The position numbers were made by a program, and so were the translations under genes. Shown piece by piece: positions 26,572-35,476 of a stretch of DNA of 64,000 bases; the stretch's first letter is position 1; each line of letters opens with the position of its first letter. The notes beneath the pieces were generated by a model. The model worked only from the letters and a program-made list of their open reading frames with translations. It searched no databases and had not been told where the DNA came from. The DNA lies in the NCBI RefSeq assembly GCF_900112365.1, contig NZ_FOLQ01000012.1, forward strand, positions 80,914 to 144,913. Direction: 5' to 3'. The DNA comes from Spirosoma endophyticum (GTDB taxonomy: Bacteria > Bacteroidota > Bacteroidia > Cytophagales > Spirosomataceae).

Positions 26572-29500
26572 TCATCGCGCGCACCTGGCCGCCAACCTGG
26601 AGGCCCTACGACTAGCGTTTCTGGTCGACCAGCGGAGCAAATCCGGCAACCCGGTTGAATTGACTGCCGAAGAACGCAATACACTAGCGGCTTATAGTGG
26701 TTTTGGTGCCTTAAAATCGGTTCTACTACCGGTCGAAAAAGATACCCTTTGGACGACTGCCCTGGATAATCAGTTGCGTCCGGGTGTTCAGCAGCTACAC
26801 AAGCTACTAGCGGAGGCCGCTGGTGATCGGGCGGAGGACTTTCTATCGGGTATCCGCAACAACGTCCTGTCTGGGTTTTATACGCCCCCACAGATCGTTG
26901 AGCAGTTAGGCAAGGGACTGGCCAGCGTGGTGGGTTCTACACCCATTCAGTATTTAGACCCATCAGCGGGAACGGGCATCTTTCCTCAGGCTTTTGCTCA
27001 GGGTGGTCTACCGATCGGTTCCGCGCAGCTGATCGAAAAAGATCCCGCGACCGCCCTGGTCCTCAAAGCCCTCTACCCACAGTACACGGTGGAAAATAAA
27101 GGGTTTGAAGAGAGCGGCCGTAAGCTTAATGATCGCTTCGATCTGGTGGCCAGCAACATCCCGTTTGGTAACGTCGCCATCTGGGACGAAGCCCTGGCCA
27201 ACAGTAAGGACAAGCAACGCCGGGGAGCCTGCGCCCGGCTACATACCTATTTCAGCGTCAAAAGTATAGACTGTCTTCGGGAAGGCGGTGTAGCGGCCAT
27301 CCTGACCACGGATGCCCTGCTGAACTCTCCGGCGAATGAACCGGTACGTCAGTACCTGATGAAGACCTGCGATCTGGTCTCAGCGGTTCGACTACCGCAC
27401 AACCTGTTTACCGACTTTGCCGGCACGAGTGTAGGAAGCGACGTCATTCTGCTTCAAAAACGAAGCGGTAAAACGGCCCTGACTGATCAGGAAAAGAAAT
27501 TCATCCGGTCCAGCGTAAGCCCAGCGAAGACGGTTGTCAACGAACTCTTCATGAAGGGTGAAAACATCGTGGCTACTAGCCAAAAACTAGACACCGACCA
27601 GTACGGCAAAGCCGCCCTGATCTATGAGCACCAGGGCGGTATCGATGAGATCGCCCGGCAGCTTGGTCGCTACGTAGGAGACGATATGGCCCGAACCTTT
27701 CGGCAGCAAAGCTTTGAGCAGCATAGGATGGAACCTACCATCCAGCGCGTTCAGCCGAGCCGGGCCGCCGACCGCTCCGCAACACCCCTGTTTGTGCAGG
27801 GAGAGTTGTTCGCCATGAACGCCCCTGCTCCGGCTTTACCTCGTCCCTTAACGCTGCCATTGGAAGATTTCCACCAGCCGGGGAGTCTGATCTACCAACA
27901 GGGCGAAGTAGGCCGGTTAGCGTCTGATCTAAAAACGCTGGAAACACTACCGGGACAGGTAGACCATTCACGGCTGGGCGCTATGCTCCAGATTCGGGAT
28001 GCCTACGAGCGGTTATACCGCCGGGAAACGGATTCCCAGCAGCCACAACCCGACTTACGCCTGGCACTCAATACGGCTTATGGTGCCTTTATTACGCGCT
28101 ACGGCCCCATTAACGAAGGCAAAAATGCGGGCTTGGCTCTACTGGATCCCGATGGCCGCAGCCTGCTAGCGCTCGAAAATGCGGATGCTACTAAACAATT
28201 TGTCAGGGCTGATATATTCAACCAGCCGGTCAGCATCCAACAGGCAAAAGTAGAGCAGTTTACGGCCCAAGATGCACTAACCGCCAGCCTGAGCAAACTG
28301 GGAAGGGTCGATATAGAGTACCTTCAGGAACTGACCAAATTACCCAAGCCCCAGCTGATCAAAGACCTGGAAGGACAGATTATTTATAATCCGTTAGAGC
28401 AGCAATACCAAACGCCAACAACGCTGGTGAGTGGGAACGTAGTGGAGAAGCTGGAAGCGATGGAAGCACTGGCCGCAGATCCGCTGGCCGGGCCTGCGCT
28501 CAAGGCACTGCGTGAAGGTCAGCCCACGCCAATCAGTTTCGATGAATTGGACTTTAATCTTGGGGAACGCTGGATACCGACCGACGTTTACGAGCAGTTC
28601 GCCAAGAATCTGTTCGGTAGTAATGTGACAGTGACGTATCTACCCTCAACCGACGAATTCAGCGTCGATCTGCCATCGTGGGGCTATAAGAACGCAACCA
28701 TCACCCAGCAGTACGCCGTGCAGGGGCAGTTCCGGATGTACGACGGTCTAACCCTGATGGAATATGCGTTGTACAATACAACGCCCAATATCAATAAAGA
28801 AGGGCCAGACGGAGTAAAGATGCTCGACAACGAAGCGACCCAGCTGGCCGCAACTAAAATTGAGCAGATCCGTACCGCCTTTGTCGAATGGCTACCTACT
28901 CAGAACCCGCAACTGAAGCAGGACCTGGCCGACCGCTACAACCGGTTGTACAACTGTTTTGTCAAACCCCAGCACGATGGCGCGCATCAGCAGTTTCCTG
29001 ATTTGAATTTAAAAGGGCTGGGTATTCCGGGCTTATACGGCTCGCAGAAAGATGTGACCTGGATGCTGTTACAAAACGGTGGAGGTATCGCCGATCACGA
29101 AGTTGGCACCGGCAAAACGCTCATCATGACGGTGGCGTCTTACGAAATGAAGCGGTTAGGGCTGGCGAGCAAACCCATGATCCTGGCTATGAAAGCTAAC
29201 GTCAACCAGATTGCCGAAACCTACCGAACGGCCTATCCAAATGCCAAGCTGCTTTACCCTGGCCAGGATGACTTCACGCCTGCCAACCGGGAACGGTTTT
29301 TGAACTCGATTAAAAACGGTGCCTGGGATTGTATCATCCTGACCCATGATCAGTTTGCCCGCATTCCCCAGGCCCCCGACGTGCAGCAGAAAGTCATGCA
29401 GGCAGAGCTGCGCAACCTGGAGAAAGATTTAAAGACGATTGAGAAAACGGGGGGTACCATTTCCAAATCACTACTAAAAGGGCTGGAAACACGGAAAGCC

Positions 29501-29890
29501 AATCTAACCGTTAAGCTGTTAAGACTACAAAGTGAGATGGATAAAAAGACGGATTCGGTGCCCCACTTTGGCAACATGGGTATCGATCACCTGTTCGTCG
29601 ATGAATCGCATCAGTTCAAGAATTTACAGTTTACCACCCGTCACAACCGGGTAGCCGGACTGGGCAATCCGGAAGGCAGCCAGCGGGCAACCAACCTGCT
29701 CTATGCCGTGCGGAGCATCCAGGAACGAACAGGTAAAGACTTAGGTGCTACGTTCTTATCGGGGACCACCATAACCAATTCACTGACGGAAATGTATTTG
29801 CTGTTTAAGTACTTGCGTCCGAAGGAAATGGCCCGGCAACACATTGATAATTTCGATGCCTGGGCAGCGGTCTATGCCAAGAAAACGTAG
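26561..29890 (+). CDS. DarB-like DNA methylase/helicase, N-terminal part (ends at premature TAG)
   Basis: 1109 residues. An N6-adenine methylase domain has motif I DPSAGTG at 133-139 and motif IV NIPF at 199-202, an unusual form of NPPY/F. A superfamily 2 helicase follows with Walker A VGTGKT at 848-853 and DESH at 1014-1017. The start MGYNHRAHLAANLEALRLAF is the usual family start. Large methylase/helicases of this kind (phage P1 DarB relatives) travel on conjugative elements and protect incoming DNA from restriction. The frame ends at TAG 29888-29890, but translation would continue in frame for 576 more residues to 31621. The product as drawn lacks the second RecA domain. The break may be a mutation, a sequencing error or a regulated stop. 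Confidence 0.8.
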   Translation: MGYNHRAHLAANLEALRLAFLVDQRSKSGNPVELTAEERNTLAAYSGFGALKSVLLPVEKDTLWTTALDNQLRPGVQQLHKLLAEAAGDRAEDFLSGIRNNVLSGFYTPPQIVEQLGKGLASVVGSTPIQYLDPSAGTGIFPQAFAQGGLPIGSAQLIEKDPATALVLKALYPQYTVENKGFEESGRKLNDRFDLVASNIPFGNVAIWDEALANSKDKQRRGACARLHTYFSVKSIDCLREGGVAAILTTDALLNSPANEPVRQYLMKTCDLVSAVRLPHNLFTDFAGTSVGSDVILLQKRSGKTALTDQEKKFIRSSVSPAKTVVNELFMKGENIVATSQKLDTDQYGKAALIYEHQGGIDEIARQLGRYVGDDMARTFRQQSFEQHRMEPTIQRVQPSRAADRSATPLFVQGELFAMNAPAPALPRPLTLPLEDFHQPGSLIYQQGEVGRLASDLKTLETLPGQVDHSRLGAMLQIRDAYERLYRRETDSQQPQPDLRLALNTAYGAFITRYGPINEGKNAGLALLDPDGRSLLALENADATKQFVRADIFNQPVSIQQAKVEQFTAQDALTASLSKLGRVDIEYLQELTKLPKPQLIKDLEGQIIYNPLEQQYQTPTTLVSGNVVEKLEAMEALAADPLAGPALKALREGQPTPISFDELDFNLGERWIPTDVYEQFAKNLFGSNVTVTYLPSTDEFSVDLPSWGYKNATITQQYAVQGQFRMYDGLTLMEYALYNTTPNINKEGPDGVKMLDNEATQLAATKIEQIRTAFVEWLPTQNPQLKQDLADRYNRLYNCFVKPQHDGAHQQFPDLNLKGLGIPGLYGSQKDVTWMLLQNGGGIADHEVGTGKTLIMTVASYEMKRLGLASKPMILAMKANVNQIAETYRTAYPNAKLLYPGQDDFTPANRERFLNSIKNGAWDCIILTHDQFARIPQAPDVQQKVMQAELRNLEKDLKTIEKTGGTISKSLLKGLETRKANLTVKLLRLQSEMDKKTDSVPHFGNMGIDHLFVDESHQFKNLQFTTRHNRVAGLGNPEGSQRATNLLYAVRSIQERTGKDLGATFLSGTTITNSLTEMYLLFKYLRPKEMARQHIDNFDAWAAVYAKKT

Positions 29891-30007
29891 GATTACGAAT
29901 ACAGTGTTACCAACCAACTGCTGGTCAAAGAGCGTTTCCGCCATTTTATCAAAGTCCCCGAGCTGGCTCAATTTTATAGCCAGATCACGGATTATCGAAC
30001 GGCGTCA

Positions 30008-31621
30008 ATGGTGGGCCTCGACCGGCCTAAAGCGGTTGATGTGCTGATCAGCTTACCCCCTACGCCTGATCAGGCGGTATTCAATAAAAAACTGATTGAG
30101 TTTGCTAAAACCGGCGACGGGACGATTCTGGACCGCGCGCCACTGTCCGAAAAAGAGAGCACGGCCAAAATGCTGATTGCGACCAATTACGCCAAGAAAG
30201 CAGCCCTGGACATGCGGCTGATCGACCCAACGTTGGACGATCAGCCCAGTAGCAAACTATCCCGCTGTGCTGCGTTGATCGCCAGCCACTACCAGGAGAG
30301 CGCCCCCTATAAAGGCACGCAAATGGTGTTTTGTGATACCGGTACGTATAAACCAAGTAGCTCCTGGAATGCCTATAGCGCCCTACGGGACAAATTAGTC
30401 CAGGAATATGGCATTCCAGCGCACCAGATCCGGTTCGCTCAGGAGTGTAAAAATGACAAGGAACGGATTGCGCTCTGGGATAAGGCCAATACGGGTGAGG
30501 TGCGGATACTTGTCGGTTCGACGGGGACGATGGGAACGGGCGTTAACGCGCAGAAGCGGGTCGTAGCCATGTACCACCTGGATATCCCCTGGAAACCGTC
30601 CGAACTTGACCAGCGCGTCGGACGTGGCTCCCGAACGGGCAACGTGGTGGCCCGCGATCACTTCAACAACGAAGTTAAAAACTACGTCTTCGCTACCGAG
30701 CAGTCGTTGGATAACTATAAATTCAATTTGCTGCACACGAAGGCCACGTTTATTGCTCAGATCAAGAGCGGATCAATGACGGGTCGTCGGTTGGACGAGG
30801 GTGCATTTGACGAGGCTACCGGCATGAATTTTTCGGAGTACGTGGCGATCTTGTCAGGCAATCAGGACTTGTTGCAAAAAGCCCGGCTGGAAAAACAGAT
30901 CACCGCCCTGGAGAGTGAACTGAAGCTATTTCAGAAGGAAGGCTATAAAGCAGGATCGATGCTCACCGACGTAAGTAAATCGCTGGAAAAGGCGCTGAAA
31001 ACGGCAACCTTACTTCAAACTGACTATGCCAGGCTAACGGCCGTCACGCAATTCGGACCCGACGGAAGTTTGCCCAATGCTACCAAGATAACACTGACGA
31101 ATACCCCTATCACTAAAGTCAAAGCCTTGGGGGAATACTTGGTTGAGTTGGACCGGCGCATGGATACCAAAGGGGGGGCCAAGCAGGTTGGAACATTACA
31201 CGGATTTGACTTGTACGTGCGAACCGAAACAGGTCATAGCGTGAATGGGTTAATCGAGAAAGCCAATGCCTTTTTTGTCAAAAGCGACAATTTGACCTAC
31301 AGCTACAATAACGGCTATCTATCGGGTCATACCCCGGAGGTAGCGGCCCGGCAGTTCGTGCGTGGCCTGGAGAAAATACCGTCGCTTATTCAACACCAGC
31401 AGGAGAAAATCGACAATCTGACCAATCAGCAAAAGTTATTGACTGATATTGCGGCAAAACCCTGGGGGAAAGGGGATAAACTTCAGGAACTCAAATCGGA
31501 GTTGCGGCAGGTCGAATCTCGTTTACAGACGATTGGTCAGGAAAAGGAACCGGAAAAAACGCAACAAAAAGAAAAAACGACCGCCAAAAAGCATCAGGAC
31601 CAAGGCATAGAAATCACTTAG
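30008..31621 (+). CDS. DarB-like DNA methylase/helicase, C-terminal part
   Basis: 537 residues from ATG 30008, in the same frame as the upstream 1109-residue part. The 39 codons between the TAG and this ATG are open and encode expected family sequence ([17 protein letters not shown]). It contains the second helicase domain: [18 protein letters not shown] with [20 protein letters not shown] and GRGSRTGN (motif VI), then a coiled-coil C-terminus rich in Lys/Gln. Alone it could not be an active helicase. It either complements the N-terminal half in trans, is reached by readthrough, or is a dead remnant. The 3' end overlaps the convergent gene by 8 bases. Confidence 0.7.
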   Translation: MVGLDRPKAVDVLISLPPTPDQAVFNKKLIEFAKTGDGTILDRAPLSEKESTAKMLIATNYAKKAALDMRLIDPTLDDQPSSKLSRCAALIASHYQESAPYKGTQMVFCDTGTYKPSSSWNAYSALRDKLVQEYGIPAHQIRFAQECKNDKERIALWDKANTGEVRILVGSTGTMGTGVNAQKRVVAMYHLDIPWKPSELDQRVGRGSRTGNVVARDHFNNEVKNYVFATEQSLDNYKFNLLHTKATFIAQIKSGSMTGRRLDEGAFDEATGMNFSEYVAILSGNQDLLQKARLEKQITALESELKLFQKEGYKAGSMLTDVSKSLEKALKTATLLQTDYARLTAVTQFGPDGSLPNATKITLTNTPITKVKALGEYLVELDRRMDTKGGAKQVGTLHGFDLYVRTETGHSVNGLIEKANAFFVKSDNLTYSYNNGYLSGHTPEVAARQFVRGLEKIPSLIQHQQEKIDNLTNQQKLLTDIAAKPWGKGDKLQELKSELRQVESRLQTIGQEKEPEKTQQKEKTTAKKHQDQGIEIT

Positions 31622-31892
31622 TTTTTTCTTCGCGCACCAAAATTGAGAGGCCCCTGGTTGGGTGATTAATCAGATGCAAAATACCTCTTTGTTGAGTTTT
31701 TAAGTAAAGAACTTCCGTATGCTTACCAGACAGTAATCGGCAGATCTGTGGAGCCAATTCAGGTAAGACCATATCATTATGAATGTCGATGTAAGGATCG
31801 ATTAAGGGTCGTAGTTGCTGAATCGTATATCGAGTACCGACTAACGTATCTAAGGGGATGAAGGGCACAGACTTAATTAAGCGCGTTTTCAT
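31614..31892 (-). CDS. Hypothetical protein of the conjugative element
   Basis: About 92 residues from the ATG at 31892. A longer frame to 31970 is open, but its first 26 codons run back into the terminator hairpin, so the inner start is preferred. Visible features are a basic N-terminus ([17 protein letters not shown]) and the pattern [20 protein letters not shown]. No family is recognised. It is transcribed toward the methylase/helicase and overlaps its end by 8 bases. Confidence 0.5.
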   Translation of the reverse strand: MKTRLIKSVPFIPLDTLVGTRYTIQQLRPLIDPYIDIHNDMVLPELAPQICRLLSGKHTEVLYLKTQQRGILHLINHPTRGLSILVREEKTK

Positions 31893-31952
31893 TGAATCAA
31901 AAGGTGAAAAACGGATTAGGGTTAAAAATAAGCTCAGTTCTGAATGATTTGG

Positions 31953-31984
31953 AAAAAAGCAGGCCGACATAATCGGCCTGCTTT
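31953..31984 (-). terminator. Intrinsic terminator of the 37.1-32.0 kb minus-strand cassette
   Basis: A perfect 12-bp stem (31956-31967 with 31973-31984, arms AAAGCAGGCCGA / TCGGCCTGCTTT) and a 5-base loop. On the minus strand it is followed by six T (six A at 31953-31958 on plus). It lies 64 bases after the stop of the four-helix membrane protein, closing the minus-strand operon. Confidence 0.8.
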
Positions 31985-32047
31985 ACGCCGCGCGGGCGGC
32001 CCCGTTCTATCCACACCATAAGAAAGTTTCCTTCCTTAAGTTCTTAA

Positions 32048-32521
32048 TTACTTAGTTGAACTGGCAGGATGCCAGATTGTTGGTAACACGACACCAGCGA
32101 CAAAAGCAAAAATGAGCATACCCCGGATAAGAAAAATGTAATCGGGTTCCACATTTTGAGTAACGGCTGTCAGCAAATACATCAATAGGCCACTGGTAAC
32201 CGAACAGCTCAGCAACTGAGGAGTCAATAGCTGGTTACGAGGGCTCAGTTTGATTAATTGGTAAAAACAATACCAGAAGCCCCAAAGCCATGCCCCATAG
32301 CGAACCGTTTCGACAACGATCAGCGCGTAATAACCTGATGTATCGTCAGCTGGACTATCTAAGAATCCGTTCCAGAACCAACAAACAATATTGATCACTT
32401 GAACCAGTAATGAGGAAACAATAAATAAACACCAGAAACGCTGACCTGAGTGTGCAGGTATAATTCTATAAACCAAGGGTGATACCCATTTAAAGAAAAT
32501 CGTTTGTTCAAAAGGTTTCAT
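32048..32521 (-). CDS. Four-helix inner membrane protein
   Basis: 157 residues with about four hydrophobic segments: FWCLFIVSSLLVQVINIVCW, LIVVETVRYGAWLWGFWYC, LLSCSVTSGLLMYLL and FLIRGMLIFAFVAGVVL. No conserved motif is recognised. It is the last gene of the minus-strand cassette containing the pseudo-ATPases and the ClpP-like protein, and it is followed by an intrinsic terminator. A role at the membrane with those proteins is inferred only from position. Confidence 0.6.
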   Translation of the reverse strand: MKPFEQTIFFKWVSPLVYRIIPAHSGQRFWCLFIVSSLLVQVINIVCWFWNGFLDSPADDTSGYYALIVVETVRYGAWLWGFWYCFYQLIKLSPRNQLLTPQLLSCSVTSGLLMYLLTAVTQNVEPDYIFLIRGMLIFAFVAGVVLPTIWHPASSTK

Positions 32522-32556
32522 AGTCTGAGAGTAGTTAGTAGTTAAAAATAGATTAT

Positions 32557-32622
32557 TTATTTCAAAATAGATAGGCCAACGAAAGCTAGTAAACCACCTA
32601 GTATGACAAGATAAGTTTTCAT
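32557..32622 (-). CDS. Possible 21-residue membrane peptide
   Basis: ATG 32622 to TAA 32557 encodes a 21-residue peptide with a hydrophobic core (VILGGLLAFVGLSIL) bounded by lysines. It fills the 180-base gap between the zinc-ribbon and four-helix genes on the same strand. So short a frame could be chance; its single-helix design is the only support. Confidence 0.25.
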   Translation of the reverse strand: MKTYLVILGGLLAFVGLSILK

Positions 32623-32700
32623 AAATTAAGGGTTAAAAGCTACGAGCCTGCGGGTTTTGAAACCCTATTTTGAAAATGGAAAGGCTCAGAGTGTCTAGTC

Positions 32701-33024
32701 TTATAACTGCCGTTGAAACGTCCCAGGTCCAGACTCGCGGTTGAGTTGCTCGTAGTAGATCCGTTGCCAGAATTCCCGATGCCTGGCCACGGCTGTAATA
32801 GGGTCAGCAGTTTTGTTCTTGATGAAATACTTTACCTCAGAAACAGGCTTATCACCCTTACATATGGGACAATAGTAAGTCTTGGTTTTCTCCGAGTGAG
32901 CACGTTTAGCTACACTAACACTACCGCAGCATTGACAAGCCAGGCGCGGAGTAGTGGGTAAGCTATTCAGCAAAGTTTCATCACTTTGCTCAAGGATGTT
33001 TTCACGGATCTGGGCAGCAGTCAT
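32701..33024 (-). CDS. Zinc-ribbon protein, paralogue of the ClpP-like protein's ribbon domain
   Basis: 107 residues. CQCC and CPIC form a Cys4 zinc ribbon. The stretch TLLNSLPTTPRLACQCCGS ... YYCPICKG ... AVARHREFW parallels LLNSLPYELVSGCPHCMNQ ... HYCSVCRK ... AISRHRKYL in the 407-residue ClpP-like protein at 34.2-35.4 kb. The two therefore share the same ribbon-plus-RHR module by duplication. Its start overlaps the stop of the 57-residue membrane protein in ATGA fashion. It may bind nucleic acid or act as an adaptor; this is inference. Confidence 0.65.
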   Translation of the reverse strand: MTAAQIRENILEQSDETLLNSLPTTPRLACQCCGSVSVAKRAHSEKTKTYYCPICKGDKPVSEVKYFIKNKTADPITAVARHREFWQRIYYEQLNRESGPGTFQRQL

Positions 33025-33194
33025 GAGCGGCTAGGGGAAGTGTTAGGAATCAAACTGGATGATGGGGTACGGGAGCAGAAATGAACGATAAATTCAGCAA
33101 TCAGAAAACTGACAATACAGAGTGAAACCACAATCAAGACCAGGCTTAAAAGGGCCATCGGTAGCGATTTTCGCTTAAAGATGTTGAGTACCAT
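33021..33194 (-). CDS. 57-residue single-span membrane protein
   Basis: ATG 33194 to TGA 33021. Residues about 13-38 (MALLSLVLIVVSLCIVSFLI) form one membrane helix after a basic N-terminus (FKRKS), so the C-terminus is probably periplasmic. The stop overlaps the ATG of the zinc-ribbon gene by two bases (ATGA), and the pseudo-VirB4 gene ends 25 bases upstream. This tight packing argues that it is a real gene although it is short. Confidence 0.5.
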   Translation of the reverse strand: MVLNIFKRKSLPMALLSLVLIVVSLCIVSFLIAEFIVHFCSRTPSSSLIPNTSPSRS

Positions 33195-33218
33195 AAAAAT
33201 TCAAGTAGAGATTAAGAG

Positions 33219-34091
33219 TCAACCAATAATAGCTATTTCTTCCAGTTCAGCTTTTATGCCATAAACCTGTGAACGTGTCGTAGCGTCTAGTTTTGCAAAG
33301 ACTTCCCGGTAAGGCAAAAGAGTTGATGATAAATCACGATTTACTGATGCGAACAACGCTCCCTCAGTTGGCGTTAATTGCCAAACGGTTTGCATCCGAT
33401 GACCATGAATAAGTTTTCGATGATCGAGTAAAAATACGTTTGGGATAGTGGCTTGTAGTTCTATAAACCGCTGTAGACAGTCATTGTCATCTATCTCGCC
33501 ATACAAGTCAATGGGAGCAAGTAGCCAGATTTCAAGATTCATTTTTTGGCTAACCCGAAGGAGGTTAATCAAACTTTCCCAAAGAGGAATTTTTGAGAGA
33601 ATACCTAGCCACAGACGCTCTACTATGAGTACCCTGGTGGTTTTCGTCGGAGGTAGTTGGGAAATGTATTCGACTACCTTGATTAAGTAATTCGTAAAGC
33701 GAATATCGTCTTCTTTTGGAGTACCTGTATCAAAATCAGCCAACAGATCGACATACGTAATACCCGGGATTGTGAGTGGCTCAGAAAAGACATCTTTATA
33801 CCCCACTTCGTTGAAGGCCATTATTTTTTCATTCCATTCTGTAGAGAGATTTTCTGCGCGACGGCTAAATGAGCAGGTAGAATCAATAAACAAAATCGAT
33901 GCATCGCGATAGCTTTTTAAAATCAAATATTTTGTAAAAAAACTTAAGCCCCCGCCGGCACCGCCACAAACGATCAACTTGTTGCCCGTGCACGGAACAA
34001 GCTTGGAAACCACGTCACCCCGGCTGATAAGCGGTACACCCCACAACAAATCGTTGTTACTGCCTGGGGCTGTTAATTGAAATGATGACAT
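33219..34091 (-). CDS. Catalytically dead VirB4-like ATPase domain protein
   Basis: 290 residues that can be laid against the ATPase half of the TraG (VirB4-like) protein encoded at 45.0-47.5 kb. KLIVCGGAGGGLSFFTK (38-54) matches KFIIGPSGSGKSFLTN, and RVLIVERLW matches Walker B IILIEEAW. The Walker A lysine is Leu49 and the catalytic glutamate of Walker B is Arg. The N-terminal VirB4 domain is missing and there is no membrane segment. It would keep the fold but not hydrolyse ATP. The pairing with a dead VirD4-like protein two genes upstream suggests a decoy, scaffold or inhibitor for T4SS ATPases. Homology is by eye; the role is inference. Confidence 0.6.
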   Translation of the reverse strand: MSSFQLTAPGSNNDLLWGVPLISRGDVVSKLVPCTGNKLIVCGGAGGGLSFFTKYLILKSYRDASILFIDSTCSFSRRAENLSTEWNEKIMAFNEVGYKDVFSEPLTIPGITYVDLLADFDTGTPKEDDIRFTNYLIKVVEYISQLPPTKTTRVLIVERLWLGILSKIPLWESLINLLRVSQKMNLEIWLLAPIDLYGEIDDNDCLQRFIELQATIPNVFLLDHRKLIHGHRMQTVWQLTPTEGALFASVNRDLSSTLLPYREVFAKLDATTRSQVYGIKAELEEIAIIG

Positions 34092-34152
34092 AGTACTTTA
34101 ATTAAGAGTTAGGAATATTAATGCTTATGTGAAATGCGCCTTCAGTAAGTTC

Positions 34153-35376
34153 TTAGCGTGACTTATTCTTTACTCTTGGCCTCGCCAATGCTGCCGAATG
34201 GGTTAATTCGGACAAACGCTGATGATTAAAATATACGTCTTCACCCACCTTTATTCGATCTAATTCCTGCTGAGAAAGTCCTATCTGCTCAATAAATGAT
34301 AGTTTGCCAGCTTCGACGGGGTCTGTAAAATGATCCAGTATTTTGCCATTTTCCAATACGTAGTGACAACTGCGGCTCAGATGAAACATACCGACTGCAT
34401 CCGCATCAAGTTCTTTCGAACAAGTCAGATTGAAGTAGATATAAAAAGACGCGCTGTAAAGTACCGAAGCCTGAACATGGGTAATAGCCTGATTCGCATT
34501 GATAAGCGAAATCATACGCTTTGCCTGAAAAACATAACCGCCCGTCGAACAAAGCTGAATCTGAAGTTTAGTCGTTGGTTCTAAACCAACATGATCAGCA
34601 TAATAGGCTTCGTACTTATTCGAAAGCGCTGTATAAGCTGATTCGTCTATAGAATCGATGCTGATAAAATAAGCTTTTCCCTTTAAATAAGGTGAAACGT
34701 GAAGCCGTTCCTGTCGGCGGAGGGCGTCGATTTTTTCGCTGCATCGGTCGGTTAGGTACTTGCGATGACGGCTGATGGCCACCTGGGGACTACTCGTACG
34801 GGATTCATAGTAGTAAGGCAGTGGACTTAACCAGACCCGCTTTCTACAGACGGAGCAGTAATGTTTACCTTCCTCATTTTGAGTCTTACGTTCGACTAAA
34901 CTTTGATTCATACAATGGGGGCAGCCACTCACTAACTCATACGGCAAGCTATTGAGCAGATCCGTATCTGACAACGCTAAACGGGATAAAAAATGGGGTG
35001 TCGTAAAATCAGCAATACCAGCACTGGTTACCCAAGTGGACGAATGCAGATCAGGCGAATTTGTCAGTACATCATCCGTAGTAGAAACCTGGTCACTAGG
35101 CAGGGATGGTACCGTCTCAAAATTCCATACAGACAACGGTACAAGTAGTTCTGGCTCTGACGATAAATCGGGCCGGGTAACTACATTGATTGGTTCTGCC
35201 AGTAAATCCGGTTCAGGCTCTAATGTCAACGGCTCTTCCTGATCTGGCAGGTAATCAGAACTTGAGTGAGCATTGAGCTGAACCTGTTCTTTTTTAATAC
35301 TTTTCTTGTCCTGATCAAACTTATCAATACGGAAAGGTAAGCCAAGATGGAAATGAAACATACGTGCGAAGTCCAT
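34153..35376 (-). CDS. Zinc-ribbon protein with ClpP/SppA-like serine protease domain
   Basis: 407 residues. An acidic, low-complexity N-terminal ~130 residues is followed by a Cys4 zinc ribbon (CPHC ... CSVC) and a basic helical stretch. The C-terminal domain looks like the ClpP/crotonase fold: QIQLCSTGGYVFQAKRMISL (STGG 277-280, like SPGG), then YSASFYIYF with Ser310, then GMFHLSR with His332. The Ser-to-His distance of 22 is close to ClpP's 25. An aspartate for the triad would lie in the C-terminal part and is not certain. It sits between the two pseudo-ATPase genes, an arrangement reminiscent of a protease with ATPase-like partners. A non-enzymatic member of the fold cannot be excluded. 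Confidence 0.6.
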   Translation of the reverse strand: MDFARMFHFHLGLPFRIDKFDQDKKSIKKEQVQLNAHSSSDYLPDQEEPLTLEPEPDLLAEPINVVTRPDLSSEPELLVPLSVWNFETVPSLPSDQVSTTDDVLTNSPDLHSSTWVTSAGIADFTTPHFLSRLALSDTDLLNSLPYELVSGCPHCMNQSLVERKTQNEEGKHYCSVCRKRVWLSPLPYYYESRTSSPQVAISRHRKYLTDRCSEKIDALRRQERLHVSPYLKGKAYFISIDSIDESAYTALSNKYEAYYADHVGLEPTTKLQIQLCSTGGYVFQAKRMISLINANQAITHVQASVLYSASFYIYFNLTCSKELDADAVGMFHLSRSCHYVLENGKILDHFTDPVEAGKLSFIEQIGLSQQELDRIKVGEDVYFNHQRLSELTHSAALARPRVKNKSR

Positions 35377-35476
35377 AGTATATCCAGTTTAATAACAACC
35401 TAAATTTTTAATTAGAAACCACTGTTAAAGAATGCGCTAACTAAGCTGCCACCAATAAGGAATCCCGAAAATTCTG

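Noticed and set aside
29888-29890. Amber codon reassignment
   Set aside because: TAG serves as the normal stop of several intact genes here (for example at 31621, 52263, 57112 and 61634), so a local lesion or special readthrough is more likely.
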